Source: Brienomyrus brachyistius
Taxonomy: Eukaryota > Chordata > Actinopteri > Osteoglossiformes > Mormyridae
Reading direction: 5' to 3'
Assembly (NCBI RefSeq): GCF_023856365.1
Contig: NC_064540.1
Coordinates: 11,223,691 to 11,287,690, forward strand
DNA: 64,000 nt
Part shown: piece after piece, positions 10,261 to 21,161 of the stretch
Position numbering within the stretch: the stretch's first letter is position 1
Layout: the number at the start of each line of letters is the position of its first letter
Made by a program: the position numbers and the translations under genes
Notes under the pieces: generated by a model
Told to the model about the DNA's origin: nothing
The model's database searches: none
Seen by the model: the letters and a program-made list of their open reading frames with translations, nothing else

Positions 10261-12180
10261 TACAGTTGGATTTGCAAGTAAATAAAAATAGTGGATAAAT
10301 CAATATTTTGCTGGATTTTTCTATGTTATTTAACATTTAAATATTTGAAAAAATATTTAAATAGAGTTATTGATTGTGATAACTTCAGTATACTGTAACA
10401 GGAATCTAGATATATTTAAGCTTGAAGAAGATATTCATAGAAAATTGCTGCTGGCAGAAGTTGCATTGTATCTAAAATTTTAGAAACAAAATTTTCAGCT
10501 TAATGTGTCACATTGCTGCAATCATCAGCAGGTGTTGTAGCTTTCTAATGGAATCTGTTAAAAATGTATGCAGTGGAAATATTAATTTGAGCTTTGGTCA
10601 TGTATGTACATAGATTCATTTTCGTCAAATGAACCTTGACTACGTTTAATTTCCTGGTTTTAATTTCCATAATAGTCTGGGATTACTCTATAGGGCTCAC
10701 AAAAAGCTGTGACTCTTGCTTATTCTCCTCAAAGAGGATTTGGAAACGCCACCCAAATAATATTGAAAATTCCTCCCCCTTCTTTCCATATTCCCTAACA
10801 CTGATAGAGCAAATCATTTCAAAATTAAATGAGTTTTTTGACGAGCGCCTGCATTAGCATTATAATTAAAGTGTAATTAGTCACACCTTTGATGAAAGAC
10901 TGAGTTTAGCTATATTGTAATGTCTCATTTACGCCACTTCTGACTGAAGGAATTGTCATGTAGCTCTCAGTGCAGCTATGAATCAGTCGGTTCTGTTTTT
11001 CTGGAATTAAATAATGTAAGCCTGCTATCGGGCATGTGAACGCATAGGCATTATGGCTTCTTGAAGATGTTTAATTACATTTCATTGTGTCTTTCACTTT
11101 CATTTCAGATATATGTTTTGTATGTTTTATAAGCTTTTGTCCCTTGGGGGAAAAAAACACTTGTATGGTCCTCTCTTTGTACTGGGCTAGTCTTGCAAAT
11201 GTCCAAATTCTTTTGATTTGAAATAAAGTACAAAATGGTATGGGAACTGTAAAATTAACTAGATGAAAGGGACTTTAAATTACATTAAAAAGGAATAAAT
11301 GTTGGTCTGAGCATTTATTTTTTATATCAGATCATGGTATTTTTGCTATTGCTTGTATTTAGTGCAATCCTCTCTATCTCTTATTCTCCTGTTCTTTTAT
11401 CCCCTGTAGGAGAGAACTTAAGGTTTTGTAAAAAATGAGTCTGCTTTTTAAAAATACGGAGCAGCTCAGCACTGACCTTTGGACCCGTACCGGACCATAT
11501 CAGTTAGCAGAGCCATGTGCTAGGAACTCCCAGGCAGATTTTGTCAAGCAAAAGGCAGAGGTGGATGTTTTTTTTCTTCACAAGGGTCCTTTTCAGCTTT
11601 GGTCGACCCATTGCTCTTTTCCCGTAGCCTTGTGGATTTTATTAGGAAGTCACCACATTTCCTGCGGGGGCAGTAACAACACAGAGCATGTGCTACCCCA
11701 ATATGCTAGTACCGACAGATGACGCATTATGGTTTTGGGAGTCTTCAGGGTTCCGCTAACTTTATACAGTGCAGAATAATATGCATAATCATCTGTCAAA
11801 CTGAATTAAATCTAAAAGTAAATTCTGTCAAACCATATTTCTGCCATGACCAGGGTAGAATTTACTTTCTGTTGGATAGGAATGATAATACTTTTTTTTG
11901 CTGCAAGATTTACACCGGACTATGTATTCATAAACTATTTACAGGCATTGCTTATGGTTGCTACTGTCATAAATGTGAAGAGAATATTCTCAGCCATATA
12001 TCTTTTGCACTTCAGGATAATAACATCTATAGGGTATTCCAAGGACCTGGTCCTTATTGGGGGCCTTTTTAGAGGCTCAGCTGAAGTGAACTGGGCTCCC
12101 ATTTTATGCATAGAATGCATTTCTGATTTGTTCTGTTGGTAGTACTTTGGAAACAATTTACTTAAGGCCATTTTTTACTA
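10261..12180. other. No gene recognised; possible conserved patch at 10840-11110
   Basis: A 95-codon frame at 11435-11722 and overlapping frames at 11719-12142 show no domain known to me and no frame-conserved splice context. The patch 10840-11110 is a higher-complexity unique sequence with several TAATTA-type motifs and could be regulatory; unproven. Confidence 0.4.
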
Positions 12181-12654
12181 ATTTATAAACACTTTCATAA
12201 TAAATAACAATGCATTCATAGAGCATTATAAACATGTCCCTAAAGATTTATCAAAAAGTATGACACATTATAGCCATGTGTGTTATCCATTATGAATGCT
12301 TTACGAAACTCTCATCTATAAACTTGGATGTCTTTGCATTGCAGTCATGCTGTGGTGATATAAGATATAAATTCTGCTTTGCAATAGTTACAGACGGCTG
12401 CATTTTCATTCAACTTTTCTTAAGTGCTTCCATAACACCGAGGGTTTCGCTCTTTCATCTGCTATGCGCTGTCTTCCATCCGTCATACTGCTGAGTCATC
12501 GAGAAGGAAAATTTTAAATGGATGCTTTTTTAACAAAGTAATTGAGTTTAATTGAGTAATAATGACAGCTCTATAAGTCACCAAACAAAATACAAGACTT
12601 GAAGCATTTTTAGTTTTTTTGATTGCGTTCACAGATTTTTATGAAATTGACTTT
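12181..12654. other. Possible old interspersed repeat, otherwise nothing recognised
   Basis: 12205-12340 has the repetitive wording (TTCATAGAGCATTATAAAC and similar) that I associate with a common fish repeat, but no second clear copy lies in this window. Confidence 0.25.
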
Positions 12655-12748
12655 TCCCTTGTGGGGAGTGGAAAAACGTCCCCACGAGGTCAAAATAACA
12701 GGTCTCCACAATATAATAAACACACAACCACACACACACACACCCATT
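12655..12748. repeat. Interspersed repeat fragment ending in (CA)n
   Basis: Segment with GTCCCCACGAGG, a GGTCTCCACAATAT stretch and a terminal CA microsatellite (about 12719-12743), a layout common to small fish repeats. No partner copy in the window. Confidence 0.35.
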
Positions 12749-13049
12749 CAAATTCTAAGAGGAATTTACAGATATCGGTTTGCCCTTTCTGCAGGAGGAA
12801 ATCAAAATCCCTAGGAGAAATACACACAACACACACTGCATCCACACACAAGGCAGAAGTTGGATCTGGAGCCCCAACCTTTTTATCTACCTGTCAGATA
12901 ACTACACTTTGCAATTTATCCTGAAGCATTTGGTTCTAGTTCACCTGTAAGGGGCACCTCTCAGACACAGTAACCCAGCCCAAGGTGACCAAAGTGAATT
13001 CAGGCTTGAAGAATTGCATTACAGCCAGTCGGGCTACAAGACTGTCCAA

Positions 13050-13250
13050 ATATCCATCCATTTTCAGTAACTGCTTGTCAGTGTTTTAATAGCCTGGAGA
13101 CAATCATGGGAAAGACATGGTATAAGGTGGGGTACACCCTGGATGCTGGTCCACCAGGAAACAATCATATATTCATGCAATAAAAATGGATTCAAATCAC
13201 ACTGAGGCTGGAGATGACAACTCAACCCATTGAGCCACAGTGCTATGGAA
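13050..13250 (-). mobile_element. Degenerate SINE copy
   Basis: Starts with ATCCATCCATTTTCAGTAAC and follows the SINE landmarks (GGGGTACACCCTGGATG, then the tRNA-like head end near 13190-13245 with ATTCAAATC as a decayed B-box side). Many substitutions and deletions. Confidence 0.55.
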
Positions 13251-13661
13251 ATTGAATTATGTCTTTTTTCAGTAAAGATTACGCAAATACAGCAGTTTGG
13301 CATAAATACAAAATTGCCAACATAAAATTCTCTGCTTCAATTCCTAAGTAAAGCTAAATGACTCTATTTCACAGAATTACCTCATAAATACATCAGCTTT
13401 ATGCACTAATTTTATTTTGGCTCCTAAATCTAATGCGTATTAAATAAGATGCTCATTATATACACAGTCCCAGTATATATTTGCTTCTTGCACAGGAAGT
13501 TAACAGACCTTAGCACAGGGGAAAAAAGCAATGGTAAAAGTTAACTCACAGTAAATTTGGAGTATTCACGCGTCATTAATTTTTATTAAAGTCTGATGTA
13601 AATGAGAAGGGAATTATTTTGTTTTGGCCAACAAAAATGGTGAAAAAAAAACATTTGAGCT
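13251..13661. other. No gene or repeat recognised
   Basis: AT-rich DNA with a minus-strand frame that runs in from the SINE to the left; nothing supportable. Confidence 0.55.
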
Positions 13662-13677
13662 GGGGGGGGGGGGGGGG
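13662..13677. repeat. Poly(G) run of 16
   Basis: Uninterrupted G16 directly left of a decayed SINE. Length may be uncertain because homopolymers are prone to sequencing and assembly error. Confidence 0.9.
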
Positions 13678-13862
13678 AACCAGTCCATCAAAGGGCACTC
13701 ACACACTTTGGGCAACTGAGAGATAGCAATTAGTCTAACTGCATGTCTTTGGACTGTCGGAGGAAACACACAACACAAGAAGAACATAGAAGCTTCACAC
13801 CAACAGAGCAGCGGTGAGAGTCAAACCCTTAACCCTGGAGGTGTGAAGCAGCCATGCTACCC
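13678..13862 (-). mobile_element. Degenerate SINE copy
   Basis: Carries in order GGGCACTCACACAC, GCATGTCTTTGGACTGT, GGAGGAAAC and, at the right, the decayed tRNA-like head (GAGAGTCAAACCCTTAACCC, then GTGAAGCAGCCATGCTACC). Same family as 49699-50061, older. Confidence 0.7.
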
Positions 13863-13979
13863 TCCTCTGAACCTTCAAAGTAAAAAAAGAAGTTCTTCCA
13901 TTTATTTGGCTTGACTGAAGCATTATTATAGAAGCCTGTTCTTACAGACAGAGACTCCTGTAGTTTCTGCTCAATACCT

Positions 13980-14245
13980 GAAGCACGCAGACAAGGTCAA
14001 AGGGTTCAGTTACTGTTCAACAAAGCTTTCGAAAGGGCCCAACGCGTGATCTAAGAGATTCTGAATGTGTTATGATTGCTGCTGCCAGACATGATGGTCT
14101 CAGCATCACAGGAACAGCCACCATCCTGGGATTTTCACACAGTAGTCTCTAGATTTATAGATGATAGCACAATAAACAAACAAACAAAAAAAGGACCAAG
14201 CAGTGGCAGTTCTGAAGGCCAGTAGCAGGTCCTGGTAAGGACCAG
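13980..14245 (+). pseudogene. Tc1 transposase N-terminal relic
   Basis: Plus-strand translation near 14075-14150 gives AARHDGLSITGTATILGFSH, which has the shape of the first helix-turn-helix of a Tc1 transposase, in the same subfamily style as 41739-42047. The upstream part at 13995-14070 corresponds to the start of the gene (CGTGATCTAAG then GAATGTG), and the segment CAGTGGCAGTTCTG at about 14200 to the linker after the DNA-binding domain. Stops and deletions follow and the catalytic part is absent. Confidence 0.7.
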
Positions 14246-14791
14246 ATGGATTATTGACAAGGGGGAGTCGACTTGGCAAACCACCCACAACAATACCCCC
14301 CCACCATAACAAATTTTACCATAGCCTTGTATTTGTTCACTCACCCACTAGAACACTATGTTACCCAATGTATAAGGCATTGAATTATCTAACTAATTAA
14401 GCTAATTAAATGAACTGCTAGTGAAAGTCAATGAATACATGGAATGGTTGGGGTGTTCCTTAGAAGAAGTTTGGGAACCAAAATAGCGGGAAGCTACTGT
14501 TGAAAGTAATATATACCATACAGAATGCAATTTTGTGCATTTTCAATCATTGCCATGAAAACCTTAACCATAGTTTACACTGGCAAATACTTATAGAGTG
14601 CACAGTGACAACATGGCTAAGCATTTTGGCCATCTTGTTCATGAACAGTGACAAAGGGCTTGACAAGGGCATTGACATTTTGAGAGATAAACTAAGGATT
14701 TTGAGAAAATTTCAAGCTTTTGCAGGTGATCCATTATGTGGAGCTGTTTGTATGAATTGTTTTGAGAAATGCACTTACTGTTTTGCAAATT
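14246..14791. other. No gene recognised
   Basis: The 126-codon frame 14500-14880 looks long, but its last 29 codons lie inside the piggyBac-like MITE and the rest matches nothing known to me. Treated as a chance frame. Confidence 0.5.
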
Positions 14792-14795
14792 TTAA

Positions 14796-15358
14796 CTCTC
14801 TTGGGACGAGCGCATTGTCGGCGATGCAGCGTATTTTTCACACCTATTTCAGTTTATATCTTGCTGAAATCATTATGTAGAATCATGAAAAAAATGCTGC
14901 CTTAATCCGTAGTCTGTCTTCTTTTCAAAACGCTCATTGTTGGAAGTATTAAAGCATACACATGAGAGCTGCTACATATTCAATGGAAGGAGCCCAGAAA
15001 TAGTACCATGAGTTAAGTTTTTCTTATTCATTTATTCATCTTCATGTACCCAAGACTTTGGTGATCAGATATCTGGGATCAAAACAATCTTCCATCATTG
15101 CTTACTATGCACTCTTATAATGTTTCTGCAAGTGTTCCAACCTGCATTTTGCAATGTTTATACTTTGATGTCATATTACAAACTTAACATAAATCTGACA
15201 TATTTACAATATACGTAAAAATTAAGATGAGTGTAATGCCAAAACAAATATATAAGAAATTATTTATTTGCCATGAATTAAGTTTATGATATTGAATGAA
15301 ATGTGTGAGCATGCCCCAGTCAGTGAAAGTGTGTTCCCTACCCCTAGACCCCAGAGGG
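14796..15358 (-). mobile_element. Non-autonomous piggyBac-like element, copy 1 (563 bp)
   Basis: Bounded by TTAA at the left (14792-14795) and TTAC at the right (15359-15362), a one-base decay of the TTAA target of piggyBac elements. The right end reads GACCCCAGAGGG, the complement of the left end CCCTCCGGGGTC of copy 2 at 42371. The left end CTCTCTTGGGAC corresponds to the other terminus of copy 2. The interior (CATTGTCGGCGATGCAGC, GGTGATCAGATATCTGGGAT, GGCATTACACTCATCTTA in complement) aligns with copy 2 in inverse orientation. No transposase is encoded. Confidence 0.8.
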
Positions 15359-15399
15359 TTACGAATGATTCGATAAATGTACCAAAGCGACTGAGAAAA

Positions 15400-15903
15400 C
15401 TAAACAATGCTCAGTTGGTGCTAAGGGGCCCAAAGTGAGCCAAGAAGATATCCAAATATCCCCCAAAACATTAAACCACTACTAATGCCTGAATTGTTGA
15501 TATAAGGCAGGATGAAATCATGCTTTCATGTTCTTTATGCCAAATTCTGATCCTACCATCTGAATGCCAGATCAGAAACTGAGACGCATCTGACCAGGCA
15601 ACATATTTCCCGTGTTAAATTGTCCAATTTTGATGAGCTCGTGTCTGTTGACTGCAATGGAACCCCGTGTGGTCTTCTGCTGCTATAGCCCATCTGCTTC
15701 AAGGTTCGACATGTTGTGTGTTCAGAGATGCTCTTCCGTGTACCTTGGTTGTAACGAGTGGTTGTTTGAGTTACTGTTGCCTTTGTATCGGCTTGAACCA
15801 GTTTGGCCATTCTTCTCTGACCTTTGCCATCAAAGGCATTTTTGCCCAAAGACCTTCCACTCACTGGATTATTTTTTTCTTTTTAGGTCCGTTCACTGTA
15901 AAC
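15400..15903 (-). pseudogene. Tc1 transposase fragment, antisense
   Basis: The minus strand gives a segment from just after the first helix-turn-helix (GQRRMAKLVQADTKATVTQ) through SISEHTTCRTLKQMGYSSRR, the second DNA-binding motif, to the start of the catalytic domain near 15400. The right end stops at CTGTAAAC (about 15903), the same place in the gene as 41846 in the copy at 41640-42119. It breaks there against RTE LINE sequence. Both termini are missing. The 15612-16128 plus-strand frames are shadows. Confidence 0.85.
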
Positions 15904-15929
15904 TGTCGGAAAGCTAATAGGGTCAACCC

Positions 15930-17790
15930 TGTTGGGGATCGGAGCTGGTGTGGTGCTGAGGTGTCCCCCGCTGCATGGCAACACTTGGGTCCCAGTTTGA
16001 GGCAACCCATCTGGATAGGCACATGGAACGTCTTGTCTCTCCAGCAAGATGATCTTCCTCTGCTGTCGGGAGAACTTTGTAAACTCCGCATTTCAGTGGC
16101 GGCACTCTCAGTGGACAGATCCCTGTAGGTGTGTACACCTATTATATTGGTCTGGTCACTCTGGTGACGGCCGTACTCAGGGAGCAGCTGTTGCTGTGGC
16201 AAATCAGCTCCTCTCAATGGTGTCTGATGTCCCTCCTTTCAACGAGCACATTCTGAGGCTCAGGCTAAGGCTCTCTTTGGGTATCTTCTCTGTTGTTATT
16301 CTCTGACCGTGGTGAGTGATGAGGCAGACATTTTACTTGCAACTTTGCTCGGTGGTTTATGGATGCCCAAGTGGTGACACTCCTTTGGTCATGGGTGACT
16401 TCAATGCGACCACTGGCACTGACAGGCCTGGCTATGAGGATTGTACCGGTCCCCATGGGTCTGGTGACCGGGGTGAGAGTGGCTCCATATTCCTTGACTT
16501 TGTGGGTCACTGGACCCTCGTTCCAACACCCTGAGCTACATCGATAGACTTGGTACACCAATACTGGTGGTGCAGCAAAGGAAATGGATCACATCCTCGT
16601 GGGCAGACACTAGAGGCTCCTGCAGAATTTGTTTGTGAATTCTGACCACAGAATTTTTGTTGTTCCTCTGAAGATTCAGCTTAGATCCAGTAGGCTACCA
16701 CTTACTAGGAGAATGAGGTTGGATGTAGCCAGACTCCAAGGTCAGATTGTTTCTGATGAGTTTGCATGCAGTTTGTTTGAAGAACTTGCAGATTTGGGTG
16801 AGACTTCTGACTCTAATGTGATGTGGGAGACCTTCCTTGATAAGGCCCTGAAGGTTGCTGAGGATTGTGTTGGTGTTGCTAATCTTCCCAGAAGGAGGTG
16901 TTTCATCTCAAAGGGCACTCTGGATATTATTGAGAGGAGTCGCAACGCACAACTTGATGGCACTTCTGGTCTGTACTGGGACCTGAGGAGGATGCCTGTA
17001 AGGGCTTTGAGGGTAGATAAGGCATTTGTTAGAGGAATCTGTGAGCAGGTGACACACTATCTGTGGTCTAGTGACCTATGTCCTGCTTACAGAGAAATTA
17101 CAGAGGAAGCATTACGTACATCTGAATCTGTTCCTCGGACACTTGCAGTCAGGACAGATGATAGAACGGTCCTTACAGATGACACTGCAGTTGTGACCCA
17201 CTCATCCAGCTATTCAGAGCAGCTGTTTAAAGCTGATCCTCCAGCTAGGATGTTGGACATCTCTGGGTCCAAGGGCCTTGAGGCTGATCTTCCGATCAGC
17301 TGTGAACCACCCACTCTCACTGAGATTGCTGGGGTCTGTGCTGTCTGTCTGTGGTGAACTTCTCCAGGCTGGTGGTAAGGCTGTCCTCTTGGCATTGCAG
17401 GCAATCTTTGCTTCCATTTGGGAGAGAGGTGTCATCCCAGCTGACTGGAAAATGGGACTTGTTGTCACTATCTGGAAAGAGAAGGACAATCGCCTAGATT
17501 GCGGAAATTACAGTGCAGGTGGATAACGCTGCTCTCAGTGCCGGGCATAGTCCTTGCTATAGTCAGCTTTAACAGGATCCGTGACCACTTGCTCGCCTAC
17601 CAGCAACCGGAGCAGTCTGGTTTTATGCCTAAGAAGTCTACCATCGACCACATCCTGAGATTCTCATTGAACGCAAAGACAAATATCAGCAGGGGTTCTT
17701 TGCAGCTTTTGTAAATTTTCGCAAAGCATTCAACTTAGTTGACCAAGCTGCCCTGTGGGACATCTTGAGGTTTCACGAGATCTTTGCCTT
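15930..17790 (+). mobile_element. RTE-like LINE: endonuclease plus N-terminal RT, 3' part missing
   Basis: The endonuclease begins near 16015 with IGTWNVLSL, the usual first motif of apurinic-type LINE endonucleases, and continues through HSGDGRTQGAAVAVANQLLS (16160-16220). MGDFNATTGTDRPGYEDCTG (about 16391-16450) carries the catalytic GDFN block, and KEMDHILVG-like and NSDHRIFV blocks lie at 16580-16660. A 242-codon frame (16629-17357) covers the endonuclease end and the linker to the RT. After frameshifts, the RT start appears as GITLLSVPG-like (17520-17550), PEQSGFMPKKSTIDHIL (17606-17656) and the FRKAFNLVDQAALWDIL region to about 17775. Sequence then leaves the family before the catalytic aspartate box. 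At least four frame changes; inactive. The clade is my best guess. Confidence 0.85.
16629..17357 (+). pseudogene. Longest surviving frame of the RTE-like LINE
   Basis: 242 codons, the longest open frame in the window. The first about 15 residues are the end of the endonuclease domain (NSDHRIFV, with the catalytic SDH). The remainder is the linker, including RLDVARLQGQIVSDEFA and LFKADPPARMLDISG, up to the beginning of the RT. It is only a segment of a longer ORF; upstream and downstream parts are in other frames, so no complete protein can be made from here. Confidence 0.85.
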
Positions 17791-18119
17791 ATCATTTCGT
17801 AGATGCTCTGACCCACTCATTTGGCCATAATGATCTGACCCTATGGGATGATCTGATCAACTATGGGAACCAAATGCTAGTGTGGCATTGGCCCATATGA
17901 AGTTTGACTATGCCACCTTGGTAATATTACCCAAGGAAATATTTACCAAACCAAAAGGGCATTCAGACTCATACTACGAAGCAGAAAATGTGGTTCCATC
18001 CACTAATTATTTAATTAACGATGACCAAACAGAAAAACAAAATTACTAAAAATGCGAATCAAAACCATCAAATGCAATCCATACACCATCCTGAAGGATA
18101 ACATTCAGAGCTGTGGCCA
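17791..18119. other. No gene recognised
   Basis: Unique-looking sequence between the LINE fragment and a probable LTR region. The abrupt loss of LINE homology at about 17790 suggests a deletion junction. Confidence 0.45.
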
Positions 18120-18835
18120 GAGAATCAGACTAGCTGGGATAAGGGAGGTCTCCCATGCAAAATCGCATGCATACACATCCACGCAATGACAACGAGCCAG
18201 AACCAGTGATGTAATGATGAAACCACCAAACAGAAAAGAATGCACGCACAATTAGTGGCGCAACACAGGCTAATGAACAGAACATCCTACTGCATCCTCA
18301 TAAATACATAAACAGCTATGGAAACAGGACTGTTAGCAGTGGTGTAAAAGAAAAAAAAGTAAAACAGATGAAGCACCTATAGAATACACAAAATGATTAT
18401 GTGAGGTGTCACACACATAAAAATAAAACTCATGTATACATACATCAATGTAAATCACACTCACAAAGCAAAAAGACTAACCAATGGAAAAAAAACTAAT
18501 ACAGCTAGCTCGGCACTATTCACTTGCTAGCAGGGATAGTAGGCAAACAGTCACGGTCTGGTATATAGGAAAAGCAGCAGCAGTACAGCAGGCAAGGCAG
18601 CATGACTAGAGTAGCAGCTGTAGCTGGAGGTCCTTCAGTAAAACACCAACCCAAGCTTGCAGTCCTGATTCACGCCCAACAAAGAATTCATGCTACAAGG
18701 ACCTGCAGTGAACCAGAACCATGGGGCATGCACTCAGCATCAGGCATAACCTTCAACAACTGCAACAGGGCCTAATATAGGACGCCCACATATAATTAGC
18801 TGGTAATTATTCCCAACTGAAAAAATAAGCATGAT
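18120..18835 (-). mobile_element. Probable antisense LTR-retrotransposon leader/LTR fragment
   Basis: Phrases such as AAGGACCTGCAGTGAACCAG at about 18698 and a GGGCCTAATATAGGAC stretch with a TATA-like motif at about 18775 resemble the antisense strand of fish Ty3/gypsy 5' LTR and leader regions in layout. No second LTR and no target duplication were found, so this is tentative. Confidence 0.3.
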
Positions 18836-19873
18836 AATCACGTAAATAGGTGGTCATGTTTTTTTGACCATTGATACCAATTGGTCAAATGTTCACAAAC
18901 CGGTGGGGGAAGGGCTCCTTAGGTAGATTTTTGCCAACAAAAATCATGTGATTTTTTCTTCTGGGTAATACAATTGTCAATGTACAAAATACATTATTGA
19001 GTCAACTTTTAAACTGTTAATGGGTATTGTTTTCTACTTACTTTCATGTTGAGATCACAAGAAACTCGCAATAATGCAATAATACTTGCAATAATGGTAT
19101 AACAACTTTGGTAATGATGTTGTGGGTCCTCTCTGGACTTCTGTACTTGCTCCACTATCTTGAAAAAAAAAAATCCTGAGTAAGTGATGTTCTTTGTCGC
19201 ATCAGTGGCCTTGTGAAATATAGCATCCCTCAGCTGCACATTTCAAAATGTCACAGAATGTAGTATGTCATCCGGGTACTGTGTCATCCATACGCACGAG
19301 TAGAACATACTGCTCACTTCACATATTATATTTCAAGTACTACATAGCAAACAAGTATGCAATTTCAGATGCATCCAAGGCTTCATTCTGAGGTTAGCAT
19401 GCAAATTGGAATATGGCACCTTTTGAGTCAGCATGCAAATCAAAATTGTTGATTAAAATGCATTTCTTTTATTTATTTAAATTTTAATATTGAGATCAGG
19501 ACCATGTGACATCTTGTGTTCACCAGAATTGTGCAGATACAAGAAATGTGCTTAACTGGAGCGTGTTGGCATAGAAAACAACTAATTTGAAACGGCATCA
19601 GCTGCACACTGTGCAATAAAGCGTAGGGTGCTATTATGTGCAGTTATGCAGAATTGACCGTATATGTGCAGGCACCCCCAAGTTCAGAACTTGTACTTAA
19701 GAATGGACTACCGTAAAGCCTATTATATTAAAGATGCAGGTTAAATGCAATGGTACATAATAGTAAATGCACACACCGCTTCATGACATTGCGTTGCTTC
19801 AGTCATCGGCTCAAGGTGTAGTCTGTAGTTACTTTTATTATTACTGTATTATTATCATTATGTTCTGTATTAT
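18836..19873. other. No gene or repeat recognised
   Basis: AT-rich sequence. The minus-strand frame 19009-19239 has no recognisable domain. Confidence 0.5.
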
Positions 19874-20115
19874 CGTTACGTACAACAACAACAACAACAA
19901 ATTTATTTTTGTATAGCGCAGTTTCACGACATTACATCGTCTCAAAGCGCTTTACAGCATCCCCACCCAAAGCCCCCAGTGAGTAAGCCATGGGCGACAG
20001 TGGCAAGGAAAAACTCCCTAGGAGGAAGAAACCTTGGGAGGGACCAGACTCAAAGGGGGAGCTCAACCTCCAGGGGCCAGCAGGGAGAGTCAAATAGGAG
20101 AGATGGTTAAGTGCC
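19874..20115. repeat. Fish interspersed repeat, family B, copy 1
   Basis: Begins with (CAA)n (about 19881-19900), then TTTTTGTATAGCGCAGTTTC and AAAGCGCTTTACAGC. It continues with GCAAGGAAAAACTCCCTAGG, GAAGAAACCTTGGGAGGGAC and CAACCTCCAGGGGCCAGCAG. The second half recurs in complement at 22690-22780. This arrangement is common in teleost genomes. The origin of the family (SINE or LINE tail) is not resolved here. Confidence 0.65.
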
Positions 20116-21121
20116 AAGTCACACTGTCCAAATCATATTATATAGAAGATGACACAGGCAGTACGGTGAGCTAGATGCAGGGACGTCATTGGTAGTGGCG
20201 ATGTCACATGTAGTATTTGTACGACACACGTACTGTATTTTATTATCGTTATGTTCTGTATTATTATTTTTTCTGATTTACCTACAAATTTGACTTAATC
20301 ACCGACTTACAGAACAGATCACGTTTATAACCTGGGGACTGGCTTTACTTATATTCTACCATGTTTTTTCGTAAGTGAAAGTGGCCCTCACATAGTTCCC
20401 TTTGTGGGTTTGTGCTCTTGAGTCAGAGTTAACTGCAAAGTCTTATCAGGATTTACTTTGTTTATTCCCCTCAAGTTTTTCTATACTTGAATTATACATC
20501 CTGCTGTTGCCTTTGCTTGAGACTAAAGCGATTTAGTGCTGCTACCCTGTTTGTGGTAACCTTTTAAGTTGAGGAATCATTCCCATTGCTCTCTTTTTAA
20601 ATTGCTCTAGAATGGCAGTATTCTTTTTCAAGCAGCATGAACAATGATGTACGTCGTATTTAAGACTAGGTTTTACTCCTGCACTGCACAGCCTCATCAA
20701 ACTTCCTTGAACTTAAATTCACCTACTGATACATACACATCTTTTGCCTGTTTGACTGTGTCTTTGCAGTGATGAAAGACAGAAACAGAGGCATCTGTTT
20801 GTGTGTAAACGCTTAAATCTTTATAGTGACTGTTATTACTGTACCATCCATACAGTACTTGTAGTGAATTAATTTGCATTTATCCTTATTGAATGTAATT
20901 TGCCAGGTGTCTGCAAGCTTCATAATTGTGTCCCACTTGTTTTGCAATCCTGCATATTATTCATCAACTTCGTAATTTTATCCATCTATTCACCTTCCAG
21001 TTGATTATCCTGGTCAGAGTTGCAGGATATACAGTTTATATATTTTGAATATTTGACTAATACTACTCCTGAATATCAGGTTTTTTGTTCGTTTATTACT
21101 CAGCTATATTAGGGTAACCAG
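20116..21121. other. No gene recognised; small SINE-like scrap at 20978-21035
   Basis: At 20978-21035 the words TATCCATCTATTCACCTTCC and GATTATCCTGGTCAGAGTTG resemble the tail of the tRNA-headed SINE, heavily decayed. The rest is AT-rich and unassigned. Confidence 0.4.
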
Positions 21122-21161
21122 GGGGTGTTCCACAAGGAAATCCTGCTTTGTGGAACACCCC
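21122..21161. repeat. Perfect palindrome with 14-bp arms
   Basis: Left arm GGGGTGTTCCACAA (21122-21135), 12-nt loop, right arm TTGTGGAACACCCC (21148-21161). The arm sequence resembles the terminal inverted repeat of a fish MITE, so this may be two joined transposon ends left by internal deletion. It is not placed near any gene. Confidence 0.8.

Noticed and set aside
11435..12142. Overlapping plus-strand frames as exons
   Set aside because: Overlap in different frames, no known domain and no consistent splice sites.
14500..14880. 126-codon open frame as a host gene
   Set aside because: The C-terminal part lies inside the piggyBac-like MITE and the rest has no recognisable domain or splice context.
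21122..21161. Transcription terminator hairpin
   Set aside because: Intrinsic terminators of this kind are bacterial; no gene is nearby and the arms look like transposon ends.
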